From Lunularia cruciata (lineage: Eukaryota > Streptophyta > Marchantiopsida > Lunulariales > Lunulariaceae), in contig OX419758.1 of assembly GCA_948567375.1 (NCBI GenBank), positions 4,593,001 to 4,657,000 of the forward strand: DNA of 64,000 nucleotides, written 5' to 3'. Below the pieces are notes generated by a model. That model was not told the origin of the DNA, ran no database searches, and worked only from the letters and a program-made list of their open reading frames with translations. Both the position numbers and the translations under genes were made by a program. Of this stretch, positions 22,293-34,692 are shown in pieces. How positions within the stretch are numbered: the first letter of the stretch is position 1; each line of letters begins with the position of its first letter.

Positions 22293-22818
22293 CGTTACGT
22301 TGTAGATGTATAGAAGTTCCCATTATTTGCAGTCACGATCATCCATCCTCGATCTCCACGTCGAAATGCGTCTGTCATCGCCTGTGAACAATAACGCATG
22401 ACGCAAAGAGTCAGACTATAGAAACCTCGAGTCAGCTATCTGGATAGTATTGCACAACCGCAAGTGCTTATGCCAAATGCACGTCTGATATTAGAAAGTT
22501 TGAATGTCTGCTAGTAACCGAGATAGACGGAAGATGTTGACTGTTTGATTGCGCCATTTTCCATCCCTTTCGTACACAGATTAAACAGACAAATTCAGAT
22601 TTAGAAATCTAGGTAATTAGTAACGTTTCTAGAGATTAAACAAATCAACAAGATCAGCTGCTGAAACTTCACCCTCTCCAAGGAAGAGATGCATCTCAAG
22701 GAAGTACTAGTTGTTCACATTCAGCAATCACGTCCGGTTATTCGAAAGAGGTACCAAATGCAAAAATCAGATGTACGGATCTCACAAATTTCAGAGATGT
22801 TTGGCGGAAAACTTACCT

Positions 22819-23271
22819 CTACGTGCATATGACACTGCGAATAAGAATCAGCAAAGCTTCCAGCAAACGACCAATATTGATGCTCGCAACTAACCGAAGG
22901 ATGCCATTAAGCAAACCGAAAAGCTGAACCACGATACCCCTTCGCAAGAAGTCAACAGCGATGACAAGGAGCTCAACCGTGCCCGGAACAAAATTGAAAG
23001 TCCCCAACACGTTGTTGGCAGTGTCAAGGATTTCGATAACTATACTTGTAGTACCGTTTACTATGTAGGGTACTTGGATGGTTGTCAGAGGTTCCAGTGT
23101 GTACAATCGTCCAACTTTACCACCACCGAGCACTTGGCGGCAACTGAGAGTCACTGGAGCGTTGTTGGTGGCAAGGTATTGTTTGACACTGGTTTGTGCT
23201 GCCACTCCACTCAAGAATGCGGACAGCACCGCGGTGACTGCGAGCAGAGCGACCGCGGATTTGATACCCAT
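22819..23271 (-). CDS. Gene A, small secreted protein of unknown family, copy L2
   Basis: 150 codons with the same layout as L1: signal peptide 1-26, Cys44, sequon Asn72, amphipathic C-terminus, Cys149. Residues Thr13, Lys52, Val147 and Thr150 match R2, while Val47 matches L1 and not R2. The TATA position reads GCATAAAAC, so this promoter may be weaker. About 150 bp of the A-B intergenic DNA kept in L1 and R2 are deleted here, bringing A and B to about 520 bp apart. A consensus splice-donor-like sequence follows the stop. The open frame and strong signal peptide support an expressed gene. Confidence 0.75.
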   Translation of the reverse strand: MGIKSAVALLAVTAVLSAFLSGVAAQTSVKQYLATNNAPVTLSCRQVLGGGKVGRLYTLEPLTTIQVPYIVNGTTSIVIEILDTANNVLGTFNFVPGTVELLVIAVDFLRRGIVVQLFGLLNGILRLVASINIGRLLEALLILIRSVICT

Positions 23272-23430
23272 GTCGACGGCTATGTGAGCGTCTTTGTCTT
23301 GGGTAGATTGCCGTCTTAAAGCGCAGTCACTCAGATTAGATTGCAGAAGCTGAGTGCAGTGGACGAACGGGACTCAATGCAAGTACCAAGGTGTAGAAAT
23401 GAACGATATGGAAATAGTGAAGGCGGCTTG

Positions 23431-23438
23431 TTTTATGC
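23431..23438 (-). promoter_or_regulatory. Degenerate TATA position of gene A, copy L2
   Basis: GCATAAAA stands where L1, R1 and R2 have TATAAA-type sequences, about 160 bp before the ATG at 23271. Confidence 0.35.
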
Positions 23439-23644
23439 ATTATGAACGTGGTCGTCTTCAGAAATTCAATCATTCATCAACGTGATAAATTGAAAGGCGT
23501 CAGTCCTATATCATATGTCCAAACAGTTTAAATCAGCTCCCGAAGATGATCATGCACCAAACTTTCTAAAAATGTGGCACGATCGCGATCCATAATTGGA
23601 GAACTACGCTTTACGTTCACTAGGTTAAACCACATTGACAATGT

Positions 23645-23651
23645 CTATAAA
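23645..23651 (+). promoter_or_regulatory. TATA-like box of gene B, copy L2
   Basis: TATAAAC about 147 bp before B's ATG. The spacing mirrors gene A's promoter. The equivalent in L1 and R1 reads TCTAGAAAC and in R2 TCGAGAAAC, so only L2 has it. Confidence 0.4.
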
Positions 23652-23791
23652 CCCGTTCCCTTTCTCCGTACCATTTATTTCTACAGCCATCCATCTTACT
23701 CTGGGACCTTTCAGAGGACGCAGTCGGCTTCTTTATCGACTGCAATTTGGATTTTGCACTCGCAGACGCATACCAGTATAGAGCAGTGGAC

Positions 23792-24187
23792 ATGGGTATC
23801 AAATCCGCTGGCCCTCTGTTCGTCATCACTACGATGCCTTCGGCTTTCTTGAAGGGAGTGGCCGCACAAACCTGCGCCAAACATACCTTGCCACCAAACG
23901 ATGCTGCTGTGAATGTGCTTTGTCCCCAAGTTTTCAATAATGCTAAAGTTGGGCCAACATATGGACTAGCACCACTGAAGAGCATCCGTGTACCGTGTAG
24001 AGTAAACGGTACTACAATCGTAGTTACCCAAACCCTTGACATTTTAGGAGACAGTGGTGGGGAAAGTCGGGGACCAACCGACCTTTGCAAGAATTCGGAT
24101 GTGTTATGTTTTTTCGCCCCTGTGTTGAGATCTGTAATGGAAGGAAATGGTGCAGAAGTAACCACAATCTGGAGAATCCCAGTTTAA
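23792..24187 (+). CDS. Gene B, diverged paralogue of gene A, only open copy (L2)
   Basis: 131 codons. The first 75 residues align with gene A without gaps at about 55% identity (41 of 75 by my count), including start MGIKSA, signal peptide ending GVAAQ, Cys44, Lys52-Val-Gly, Val67-Pro and the sequon at Asn72. B adds Cys28 and Cys69, and its C-terminal half after about residue 82 is unrelated to A and lacks the amphipathic helix. It is transcribed away from A. L1 and R2 copies are broken, so B may be a decaying gene that happens to be open here. Alternatively it is a rebuilt secreted variant with more cysteines. Confidence 0.45.
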   Translation: MGIKSAGPLFVITTMPSAFLKGVAAQTCAKHTLPPNDAAVNVLCPQVFNNAKVGPTYGLAPLKSIRVPCRVNGTTIVVTQTLDILGDSGGESRGPTDLCKNSDVLCFFAPVLRSVMEGNGAEVTTIWRIPV

Positions 24188-24430
24188 TCGAGTTCAGAAG
24201 TCGCTACCTTGCCAGCTTGCATAATTTTCTGGGTAGATGCAACAATATCATTTGCTTCAAATATTTCTTATTTCCTTGTCCTACTATACTTGAATCTAGA
24301 AATTTCATCCTAGCTCTGACGCTGCACTTAGATGGGTTTAAGAAGATGGACAATACTGAGAACTGTCTTTGAAACATAATCTAATGCAGAAGCATTTGGC
24401 ACGAATCGAGGCGAGCCTGCAATTACATGT

Positions 24431-24463
24431 TAATAAAAGGGACCCACAGGATTCGTGGGTCCC
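24431..24463. terminator. Hairpin next to AATAAA downstream of gene B, unit L2
   Basis: GGGACCCAC and GTGGGTCCC form a 9-bp stem around AGGATTC, preceded directly by TAATAAAA. Confidence 0.4.
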
Positions 24464-24723
24464 GTGTATCACCCCAGTATTCAAATCACCGAAGAAGTTA
24501 AATGTGCACAGGACTCCAGGCAATCGAAATCGGAATCGAAATACGAATTCAACCAGTTGCTTTCTACTGTGTGAATCGTAATAGATCTTGACGATGTGTT
24601 GTTGTTATCCAGCTCAATCATCAGACTACCCTTCATACTCTACGTTCCACATCTGTATAGTAACTGTACTCGAGGTCCTGCTCGAACTAGTAGTACTGCA
24701 TCTCCACATTAGCATAGAATGAA

Positions 24724-25040
24724 GTGGTGATATGCAAGAAGTCAGTTTCGTGTGTTTACGTGTGTCTCGAGTCAGTTTTCTATACGCCTGTCAAAGTCAT
24801 ATCTCTTCTCGGACTGCTTGTTATCTCATCGGCAGGTGATTCAACTACACCAACTGCTCCGTTGTTTTTTAAGGCATCGAGATTCAGAAAGTGGAAGGCA
24901 AGTTCAAACAATTTAGTAACGTTATCAACCTTACACCTCCCGCCCTTGCGCAGGATCTTTTCTGAACGGTAAATTAACAGACCGGGAGCTCGATCTCAAC
25001 AATCCGAGAAAAGAATCTTGGATAATTTCGCAGCTCTCTT
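24724..25040 (-). pseudogene. Disrupted counterpart of the ORF at 35288-35563
   Basis: Mirror of the right-arm frame. The stretch SEKILRKGGRCKVDN and its following 50 codons are kept, but a one-base difference near 25028 breaks the frame before them and a stop follows. The opposite strand is also open in both arms, so the coding strand is uncertain. Confidence 0.25.
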
Positions 25041-25182
25041 TCTATAGCTTAGCAACCCAATCGAGAGAAGCAACGGGAGGGGGAAGAAAGAGAAAGTATA
25101 TTTTAGACTTGTGTAGAACACACGTGCATATATATATAGGTATACGAGAACATAAACCTCTCTTGGAATTGGAGGGTTATCC

Positions 25183-25346
25183 AGAACTCACGATGGGTAA
25201 ATGATTGATTAGGAACATGTACATGAAACATAATACTAGAACTCATGAAGGGCAAATGATTGAGTAGTAACATGGACATGAATCATAATATTAGAACTCA
25301 TGAAGGGCAAATGATTCATTAGGAATATGTACATGAACCATAAAAC
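25183..25346. repeat. 55-bp tandem repeat, three units, left arm only
   Basis: AGAACTCA starts units at 25183, 25238 and 25293, each containing GGGCAAATGATT or a close variant. The mirrored site in the right arm carries the TA run instead. Confidence 0.75.
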
Positions 25347-26631
25347 TAGAGTAACATTAAATCCTTTAAGGTAGAATGTATCCTACAAAGGGCAAATCTA
25401 TCATTTACCCTTTGCATATAATGTAGGATCCTACATGTAAAGTTTAATTGAAACAAATTGATGGCTGACCAACTAGTAAAGAGCATCTATGCAAATGATG
25501 TAGATGAATAGTAAATGTTATGTAAGAGCTTGCTAGTAATCACCACGTGAACAAATATGAAGAGTGTGGGCTTGAGTTGGGTGGGAACATTGTTGACATG
25601 AGAGCGTGAAGTCAAAGAGCAAAGGGAAAATATTAGGGAGTGAATTAGTGGGGGAATGGAGGAGTGGAACAAAACAAGAATTCTTGGGTGATGTGGCTAC
25701 AAAAACGGGTCAAAGTGTAATAGAGTAATGAGAGCAAACCGGAAGAGTACAGGATATAAAGTATATTGCAACTAGCGCTATGGACACTGGAGTGTTGAGA
25801 TGCTAAACAGCTCAGGGAAGCAGAAGGCTGCCAAATTAAACCTCCACAAAAACTCATATGTCTACATTAGTGCGTCACGTAGTCCGAAAGTAGTTGAGCA
25901 ATTGTCAATAACCCTCCTGCTGAGTTTTTGCTCAAAAACTCATGAATGCCAAGGCAAGCTTGGTTGCTTCCAATAGTGCCACTCAGCATAAGGGAAAAGC
26001 TAAAACATATGAAGCATAAAATCCAAACAATGTGCACAAAAATAACCAGCAAAATGACTATGTGATGAAAATAAATCAACCTGAGAATGAAGAAAATGAA
26101 AATATGGTCATTAATAAGTAATGGACTCAAGACATACATAGTTAAAGCCTGAAAGAAAAAAAATGTTAGTATTGTAAGCAGATGAAAACTTGTAGAAGTG
26201 ATCTATGATGCAAACAAATGAAAAAGGTAGTAAATTTCCAGAGTAAAAGCGCAAAAAAAATAAAAATTTAGGAAGTAAGCCATAAGGCACGAGAAGGAGC
26301 AAGTAGTTTGACACCCAATAAGGAAAATAGTGAGCAAATCTAACCACTTAGAGAAAGAGCAAGTAAGTTGCCATAGAAATGGAGGTTGAAAGTGCAGAGT
26401 AAAGTAGAACAAGCAGCAACCAAACATCCAACCACTTAGAGAAAGAGCAAGCTAGTTGCTATAGAACTGGTGAAAGTGCTGAGTAAAGTAGAACAAGCAG
26501 AAACCAAACGTGAAATGAAAATAATAATCCATAGAGGGGAAAGGGGAACAGGAAGGGGCGGAAGATGAGAGCAAACAAGAAAGAAAACAAAGCACTGAAA
26601 AAATTAGTACATCTTGCAAAGGGTCAAAGCA
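25347..26631. other. Inner flank of left arm; no gene recognised
   Basis: Mirrored at 33803-35130. On the minus strand, open frames with hydrophobic, pyrimidine-driven composition occur in both arms, but they shift between frames, so I do not call a gene. The match ends near 26631. Confidence 0.5.
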
Positions 26632-27060
26632 AAAACTGAAATAGACTTGAGAACTTTAGAACCAATAGCTAGACATAGATTTAAAGGTGAAAATTGGTTT
26701 GGTAACATCTATAAGTTTGTTACACATGATGGATTAAACAGATGAAAAAGAGGTATCACCAAAATGAGACTTCTACTAATAGAGTAAAAACCAAAATATA
26801 CTTAAAATCTTTGAAGATAATTTCGGAGGCATAAACGGATGAATTAGGCCTCAAAAATGTGCAGATTCCCCCTTACACATCAAAGGAAAGGCTGGCATTC
26901 TCTCCCCCCTGCTTTGTCTCATTGAGAGCTTTCCAATGGTACCTTACTCACGTGATTCTAAGATTCCTACAAGAAGATTCCCTGAAAGATTCCTCTGGTA
27001 AAAGCTTGTTTGACCAAATAGATAGGACCTAGACCAGACATGTCACCCATCCAAGTAAGT
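26632..27060. other. Start of palindrome spacer; nothing recognised
   Basis: No mirror partner, no open frame of note and no clear LTR matching the 3' LTR at 30286. Confidence 0.4.
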
Positions 27061-27076
27061 AATCCAAGGGTGGAGC

Positions 27077-30000
27077 TTGCTGACATGTCACCTATCGGTG
27101 TCCCTAATCATATGGTGGAGCTTCCTTGGAGGAGATCCTCTTTCTCTATATAATAAAGAGAAGGTGCTCTCTTGGAGCATCAAATGTTTGAGTGTGCAAT
27201 CTGTGTGTTCTCTCTTCTCTTATCCTCAGAGCATTACAATTGGGACATCAAACCATAGAGTCACAATTCCGGTGACTAACACCACCAACACTTCACATTT
27301 AGATACACCATCTTCTGATTATTGGGAATCAGATTTTGAAGAAGGAGTTTCAAGTGTGGACACAAGCATAGAAGAGGAGACTTCCATGGAAGAGGATGAA
27401 TTTGAATTAGATTCATATGTCTATCTCTTGTGTGCTATAGATTTTTCATCTAAGCCAAAGGTTTTGAAGGAGATCAATCACCATTGACACTTGAGTAGAT
27501 AGAGAGGAGGTTATCTACCCTCAAGTTTAGCCCAAATGTTACCAAGGGGGAGAAGGTAAGATTTGAGGAGATGCTCTGCGATTTCATCCATATGTTTGCT
27601 TTTAGTTTCAAGGATTTGAAGGAAGCCACCTTGGAGGAACACAAGATAGAGGTGGAGTCACATGCAAGACCTATCCACCAAATACAATATCACATTAGCA
27701 CACCAATATCTTTGGTTGTGAAGGAGGAGTTTGATAAGATCAAGGAGGCTAGATTTATCTTTGATGTGGAGAATTAAAAATATATGTCTTCAATTGTCAT
27801 TGTGAAGAAAAAGAATGGCAAGCTTTGGTTATATGTGGATTACAAGAAGCTCAACTTTGTTACCAAGAAGGACTACTACATTTTGCAATTCATTGATTTT
27901 GGAGGAGGTTGCAGGTCATGAGAGATACAATTTTGGAGATGGTTATAATGGATATAAAGAAATCAAGATTGCACCAAAAGATAAACAACTCACCACATTC
28001 ACCACACTTTGGGGAGCTTATGCTTTCAAGGTCATGCCTTTTGATTTTTGCAATGCTCCAATCACATTCCAATGGTTCATGAACAAAGTATTTGAACCTT
28101 TCATTAGGAAATTTGTGAGAGACTTCATTGATGACTTTTGTGTCTATGGGAGCAAGGAGGAGCACTTTGAGCACCTAATCAAGGTCTTGCAATGCTTGGA
28201 TGAGGCAAATGCATCACTCAATCCAAAGAAGTGTATTTTTGGATGTGAAGAAGGTGTACTTTTGAGGCGCATCATCTCCAAGGATGGTTTATCCATTCCT
28301 TCACCTAAGAAGGTGAAGGAAATCTCAGAGCTTTTATTCCCTTCAAGCTTGACAAAGTTATGTCAATTCTTGGGGCTGGTTGGGTTCTATAGGAGGTTCA
28401 TCTTCTCATTTTCCAACAAGGCTTACACATTGACCATCTTTATGAAAAAGGGTGTAGATTACATGGTGATTTTGAAGGTCAAGGAATCTCTCAACGCTTT
28501 TGAGAAGCTCAAGAAATCTCTTGTTGTAGCTCCAATTCTTGCTAAACCTGATTGGAATAAGCCTTTCATCCTCTACAATAATACTTCTAATGTTGATATA
28601 GAATTCACTCTCAGTCAATTAGACCAATATGTGCATGATCATCTAATAGCTTATGCTAGTAGGCAAATGGTTTCAATAGAAAAAAACTACTCTATCACAA
28701 AGAGAAAAGGGTTGGCAATGATCTTTAGTCTCAAGAAGTTTAGACACTTCTTGATTGGAGGGAAAGCCACCGTTGTCATTGATCACAAGGCCTTAAAGTA
28801 CATCTTCAACAAGTCTAATGTTGAAGAGAGACTAGCAAGGTGGATGATACTCTTGTTTGAGTATGACTACACCACTGGTCATGATTGAGATGAGCCGGTA
28901 AATGATTCCTTCCTAGATAAGGAGCTCATGACAATCTCAGTCACTCAAGAGGTTGCAATGGAATACAAGGAGATTGTGGATTTTGTGATAAGAGGTAACT
29001 ACCCAAAAGGGATGCATGCTAGAGAGAGGAAGGCTCTTACAGCAAGATCTAGACCTTACACAATGGTGGAAGATATTCTTTTTAACCAAGGGGTAGATGG
29101 TCTACTTTGAAGAGAAATAGGTAAGGAAGAGTCCATCCTACTCATAAAAGAGTTTCATGAAGGTTTAGTGTGTGGAGAACACTTTGCAAGAAAGGTGATT
29201 GCTTTCAAGATTCTAGATGCAAGTTACCATTGGAGAGGGATCTTCAGATATTGTCTTGATTATTGCAAAACTTGTCATGTTTTTCAAGCTTTTGCTTGAA
29301 AATCTACTTCCACTCCACCATTAAGATTGATTCCATTGTTAGGACCTTTTGAGAAGTGGAGAATTTATTTTGTTATTCCTCTCAATAGAACCCCAATGAA
29401 CAATTGATACATTGTGGTAGTTATTGATTACCTAACCAAGTGGGTTGAGGCTAGACCATTGAGTGACAAGAATGAAGATAAAGTTGGTAGATTTCTTTAT
29501 GAATGCATTATCACTAGGTTTGGATGCACTTTGAAGTTGGTTTCCAATAGAGGAGTAGAGTTAACATGAATCATTACTAAAGCCATGTTATGACATTTCT
29601 CTATCACAAACAGAGTAACTACATCCTATAAGCCAAATTCCAATGGCTTGGCAAAGAGAATCAATCTGACCTTGTGCATGGTGTTGGCCAAAGATGCAGA
29701 AATGAGGGGGGAGGAGGGCTCAACATCATTGGGATAAGAGGATTCATGCAATTTTGTGTGATTATAAGAACACCATGCAGACTTCCACTAAATATTCTCC
29801 ATTTCAATTGGTATATGATATTGAGTCTACCTTACCCATCCACTTTGATCTTCCTACCTTCCAAAGTATTTATCAAAGATTGAAGAAAGCACAAGGAGGT
29901 GATGCAGAGAAGTCAAGGAAGGATCAACTCATGGAGTTCAAAGAGGCAAGAGCAATTGCTATGGTTCGAATGGAACAAGCCCAAAGGAAACAAAAAGAGA

Positions 30001-30870
30001 GCTATGACAAGAGGTAGAGCAAGAAGAAGATTAAGCCTTTCAAAGAAGGTGATTGGGTAATGTTGTTTGATTCCATTTGCTTTAAGAGAGTGCAAAAGAA
30101 GTTTTGCCTAAGTACTTTGGATCTTTCATAGTGGAGAAGGTGTGGGCAAGTTACACCTATGATCTCAAGGAATTGGGAGTAAAACACTTTGATAGGATTA
30201 ACCATGATAAGTTGAAGATGTCTCATTGAATGTAGAGAGACCTTCACTTTGAGGACAAAGTGAAAACTTAGAACGGGGGTAAATGTAACACTCATTTGTG
30301 CATGTGTGTGGTATTATGATATTTAGCTTGGTATTACAAATACTTGAGAGATATTATTTAAAGAGATAAAGGATGGTTTTACATTTGTCATGATTAGCTA
30401 AAGTCAATCATAGCTAATTAGAGGAAGTGGAAAAGATGAGCACCACTATTTTGGATTCTAATGTATTGACTTAGTATTATTCCTAACTATTTGGCTTTGA
30501 GGAAAGAGTTGAGAACTCTTGGGCCTGCAAGCCTTTTTGTTTGGATTCTTCTATAATCCAAGGATAACCCATGTGAATGAATCCTTGACTTAGTGATTGG
30601 GTTAAGATAAGATCACATGCTTAGTGAAATATGCCCATGTGAATGGATATTCCTTTATACTTTTTGACTTTACTTGACTTTAAGCCTAATAACTTGAGTT
30701 AATTCAATGATTAGTAGCTATGGTGTGTAACTATTTCACAAGTATATAAGCTAGCGGTGAGGAGTTACTCATCATCCTTTCATTTGCAACTATCTTTCTC
30801 TCATTGAATTCTCTAGTGAACAATGTCTTGAAGTGTTAGCCTTGGAGGAGTATGATGGAGTTGGGGTTCC
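27077..30870 (+). mobile_element. Ty3/gypsy fossil in the palindrome spacer
   Basis: Plus-strand element. An acidic stretch at 27077-27487 is followed by reverse transcriptase and RNase H at 27815-28888 (CNAPITFQ and FIDDFCVYG motifs, then an RNase H region ending near TTGHD), and integrase pieces at about 29150-30100. A purine tract (GAACGGGGGTAAA) at about 30272 precedes a 3' LTR starting TGTAACACTC at about 30286, with a TATATAAG box near 30745. No chromodomain is seen, so it looks like a non-chromovirus lineage. It is broken in many places. I could not recognise a matching 5' LTR. It has no partner in either arm. Confidence 0.75.
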
Positions 30871-30999
30871 TTGCCTTCTTAGTCCATGTTGCGCTACCAT
30901 AATAGCCATTAGAGGTTCATCTTGAGTGAGAGACAGGCCAACTCACAGATCATCCTTCTTTGGCTCTGCATCCATCTTCTCCAATACTAGTTCTAAATA

Positions 31000-31760
31000 A
31001 GGATTATCTCTTCCCTCAACACGGTCAATAGCCACATGAAATGCCTCATCTTCTTCCACTTCAACCAACTGTTGAACTTCCTCTTCACCATCACTCTCAC
31101 TTTTGGATTCCCCACTTTGTAGTGTGACCTACGCTTCTTCTGATTCTCCTCCTCTAGACTTTGTCTCCCCTTCAGACTTTGTTTCCAACATCTTTCACTA
31201 CCTTCTTACCTCACACAATAAGTCTTTGGGTCTTCCATTATGGTTGATGCAACACTACCTCTTTGAGTTTAGTCCGCTTCTTTGTCTTTGGACTTCTTCC
31301 TTCCATTCTCTCCGTCTGTCCCATTCTGGTAAAGTGATCATTGTTGGCTTGCAGGTGGGACATGTAATGTTGCTTCTCTTCATCCGATTCTTGTCACAGA
31401 TCAAGATGGAAATGTGACACCATGCAATGCCTCTCCTCTGCTGTCAAAAAATTCAATCCAAAGTAGAAGTGTGCTGCAAATGGTGTGAAATAATGTGGAG
31501 GTGAACCGGTTCTCAGATTGACAATCATTGGCCTCATTTGCTAATGGAAGCACTTTGCCCAATTCCCCTTCACTCCTGCAAACATCTTGTGGAAGAAGAA
31601 TGTGTGTTGCATAATTGAGTATGTCATTTGTTTGGGCTTGAACATGGCCATTATCATGCCTACAATGCTTCATTAAATCAGGTCCTGATAGGACTCCACT
31701 TTGTAACCATTGGTAGTATGCCGAGCAAAGAATGAATTTTAGATTTTTGTTGTCTCCCTT
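31000..31760 (-). other. Decayed minus-strand reading frames, unclassified
   Basis: Between 31000 and 31200 one minus-strand frame gives a strongly acidic, protein-like sequence (GESKSESDGEEEVQQLV). At 31401-31673 another frame is open for 90 codons. The composition suggests an old coding region, possibly gag-like from an unrelated retroelement. No domain is recognisable and the frames are not continuous. Confidence 0.3.
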
Positions 31761-33802
31761 GCAACATCAGATGTCCAATAGAAGGTGATCCCTCTTGAAA
31801 TTGCCTTGATTTCTAGAAGGTGATCCCAATTGCCTCTCCTGCTTCCTTCCCCAATACTAACTTCCAATCCAACTCAGTCTATCAAGCCAGATTTCCTCTT
31901 TTCCCCTTGACTTCAAGGACGTCCTCAAAATTATTGCCAGCTATCTTTGCCATGACTCTCAAGAAAATGAAATTCCAATCCATGATAAAAATGTAATTTG
32001 AAGTCTATTCAAGAACTCAATCCTTGCTATGACCTCTAACCTCCAAATTGCAAAACTTTCATTGCAAGTGCATTCTTGGCCTTCTTTGCCATGATTTACT
32101 CTCTAGTTCTTTGTCACTAAAAAACTATCCCCTCTCTTGGATGAGACACTCTAACCCCTTATGGACATTAGAAAATTTTACTCTCAATTGGCTTCTTGAC
32201 ATGCATTATTGCAAGACAACTACTCAGAGGAACAAAATACTTATTTGATGTATTCAATTTCTCCGTGCGCAATAACATTTTTATATTACCCCAAAGTGGG
32301 GTCATTCTTCAGTCACTTTCAAAATTGACTCCCACTTCTTCTGCATGTTGGCTTATAGTCACTATCAAGGCCTTCTTCTCCTACCTCTAGCATTTCTTAA
32401 ACTGTTCTTTCTTGCCACGGAGAAAGGTTGTTACAACGTCTTTGTATCAGCCTTTACTTCCCGTTCCAAAGATGCCCTTGTTTGGACTTGTCTATTCATA
32501 ACCCCATTTGAGTACTTCTGGTTTCTAACCCCAAGTTGACTTCTTTGGGGTTACTCAGAAGACACACCAGTCCATTCTTTCTTTTGTAATTTGGATTTCT
32601 TACTTCTTTATTAAAACTCTAACCAAACAAAAGAAAAAAAAATGTGTGTACCACATGAGGACTTTCTCATATGTTGGATGCTATTCCTTTTTTAATAACC
32701 TCTACATCACTTTCGGGATTAAGCTCTTTTGTCAAGAGATTGTCATTTCTATGGGGACATCTTGTGCTATCTCTTTGCAGCTAACCTATACCTCTTCACC
32801 TATGAACTTGATTTCTATTGCAGATTATTGGATGCCAATGATGTTGCTATGTTGCATGACCTATACCAAGTTTGAAGATATGTTGATGATCGATGTTGCT
32901 ATGTTGCATGCCCTATACCAAGTTTGAAGATATGTTGATGATCTTTTGGTGGTTGGCTTGGGACAGTTTCATTTCATGGATATTATGTATATGAATGATG
33001 CTGCTAGAGGTGGAGGGATCTATCTTAGACTTTCCTGTGAGCTAGTTTGAACTCATTTTGGCACTCATTGTAATTATCTCAATTGTTGCATTATCCATGA
33101 CAACTTCAATATTGTTGTCTCTATCTATGACAAGAAAGAGATGCCTCACTTTTCTCACATCAAGACAATCTTGCTCCCTCATGTTCTTTCAGACATTTCC
33201 CCTAAATGTAAACTGGGGATTAAAAAATGGAGTGTGTCAAATATAGACAGATTTGTAATTCCAAAAGTCATACCTTTCAGCTTGTAAGAAACTATAAATA
33301 CGTTTATCTCCAAAAATTAAACTCTTCACATGATCCAAAATAAGTTTGGCTTGGTCTTTCAATTGGAAAAAATATACATGGCTATCATGGGCTTAATATC
33401 TATAGAGATTTAAGAACATCCATTCGTCTTGCCAAGCAGGGAGCTCAAGTTTGAGCACACCTGTAGTTTTTACTGCAGGCTTGTATACCATACTATCGAT
33501 TAGTCAATAAGGAGTCCTACTTGACTTCTTATTTTTTGTATCTATTATCTATTGTCTATAGAGATTTGAGAACATATGTTCTTTTTGCCAAGCGGCAAGC
33601 TCATTTTAGAGCACACCAGTAATTTTCCCCCTAGACCCGAATACCATCTTGATTCTTGCAGTTATATATACACATTGAATACCACTATTTTTGTTGTTTT
33701 TCCATCAGGTATTGATTGTATGCTTATGAACACGTGGCCTCTACATATGGACACATGGGCCCACCTGGTCTTTCACTTCATATGAGCTGAATTTCCTTCC
33801 AT
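31761..33802. other. Spacer sequence without recognised genes; two local duplications
   Basis: A 52-bp unit starting GATGTTGCTATGTTGCATG occurs twice in tandem (32840 and 32892). A diverged duplication of about 150 bp covers 33400-33670 (CTATAGAGATTT ... GCACACC). Nothing here is mirrored in the left arm and no frame looks like a gene. Confidence 0.5.
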
Positions 33803-34692
33803 GCTTTGACCTTTTGCGAGATGTCCTAATTTTTTCAGTGCTTTGTTTTCTTTCTTTGTTTGCTCTCGTCTTCTGCCCCTTGCTGTTCCCCTTTCTCATC
33901 TATGGATTATTATTTTCACGTTTGGTTGCAGCTCGTTCTACTTTACTCTGCACTTTCAACCCCCATTGCTATGGCCACTGACTTGCTCTTTCTCTAAGTG
34001 GTTGGATTCGCTCCCTACTGTCTTCATTGGGTGTCAAATTACTCGCTCCTTCTTGTGCCTTATGACTTACCTCCTTACTCTTTCTTTGTTCCTTTCACTC
34101 TGTGAATTCACTACCTTCTTCATTTGTTGCATCAGATATTACTTCTACTAGTTTTCATCTGCTTTCAGTACTAACATTTGTTTCCTTTCAGGCTTTAACT
34201 AGGTGTGTCTTGAGTCCATTAGTTATTAATGCTCACATTTTCATTTTCTTCATTCTGAGGCTGATTTATTTGCATCACCTAGTCATTTTTCTGGTTATTA
34301 TTGCTGCACATTGTTTGGATTTTATGCTTCATATGTTTTAGCTTTTCCCTTACTTCGAGTGTCACTGTTGGAAGCAACCAAGCTTGCCTTGGCATTCATG
34401 AGTTTTTTAGCAAAAACTCAGCATGAGGGTTATTGACAATTGCTCGACTACTTTGGGACTACGTGAGGCACTAATGTAGTCATATGTGTTTTTGTGGAGC
34501 TTTAATATGGCGGCCTTCTGCTTCCCTTAGCTGTTTAGCGTCTCAAGACTCCAAAGTCCATAGCGCTAGTTGCGAGATACTTTATATCCTGTCCTCTTCC
34601 GGATTGCTCTCATTACTCTATTACACTTTGACCCGGTTTTGTAGCCACATCACTCAAGAACTCTTGTTTTGTTCCACTCCTCCATTCCCCGA

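Larger units (their letters stand above)
1..26631. repeat. Left arm of giant imperfect palindrome
   Basis: Read as reverse complement, this stretch matches 33803-55392 in the same order of parts: chromovirus, LTR-like repeat, ORF near 7.3 kb, MITE-like element, two gene-A units, ORF near 25 kb and an inner AT-rich flank. The inner limit is where the match around GGGTCAAAGC at 26629 stops. Base 1 pairs with about 55392, so the arm continues past the window. It is about 5 kb longer than the right arm. The difference comes mostly from an extra copia copy and its neighbour at 9.25-11.2 kb, and from a block near 17.0-19.6 kb that is missing on the right. Confidence 0.9.

Noticed and set aside
22819-23271. 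Assignment of gene A to the plant S1/self-incompatibility-like family
   Set aside because: Only a loose resemblance around NNAPVTLSC. The expected cysteine and tryptophan pattern is missing and the C-terminal half does not fit.
25867-26427. Hydrophobic frames that might be membrane proteins (mirror 33843-34341)
   Set aside because: They are driven by pyrimidine-rich sequence and change frame between the arms. There is no consistent start or topology.
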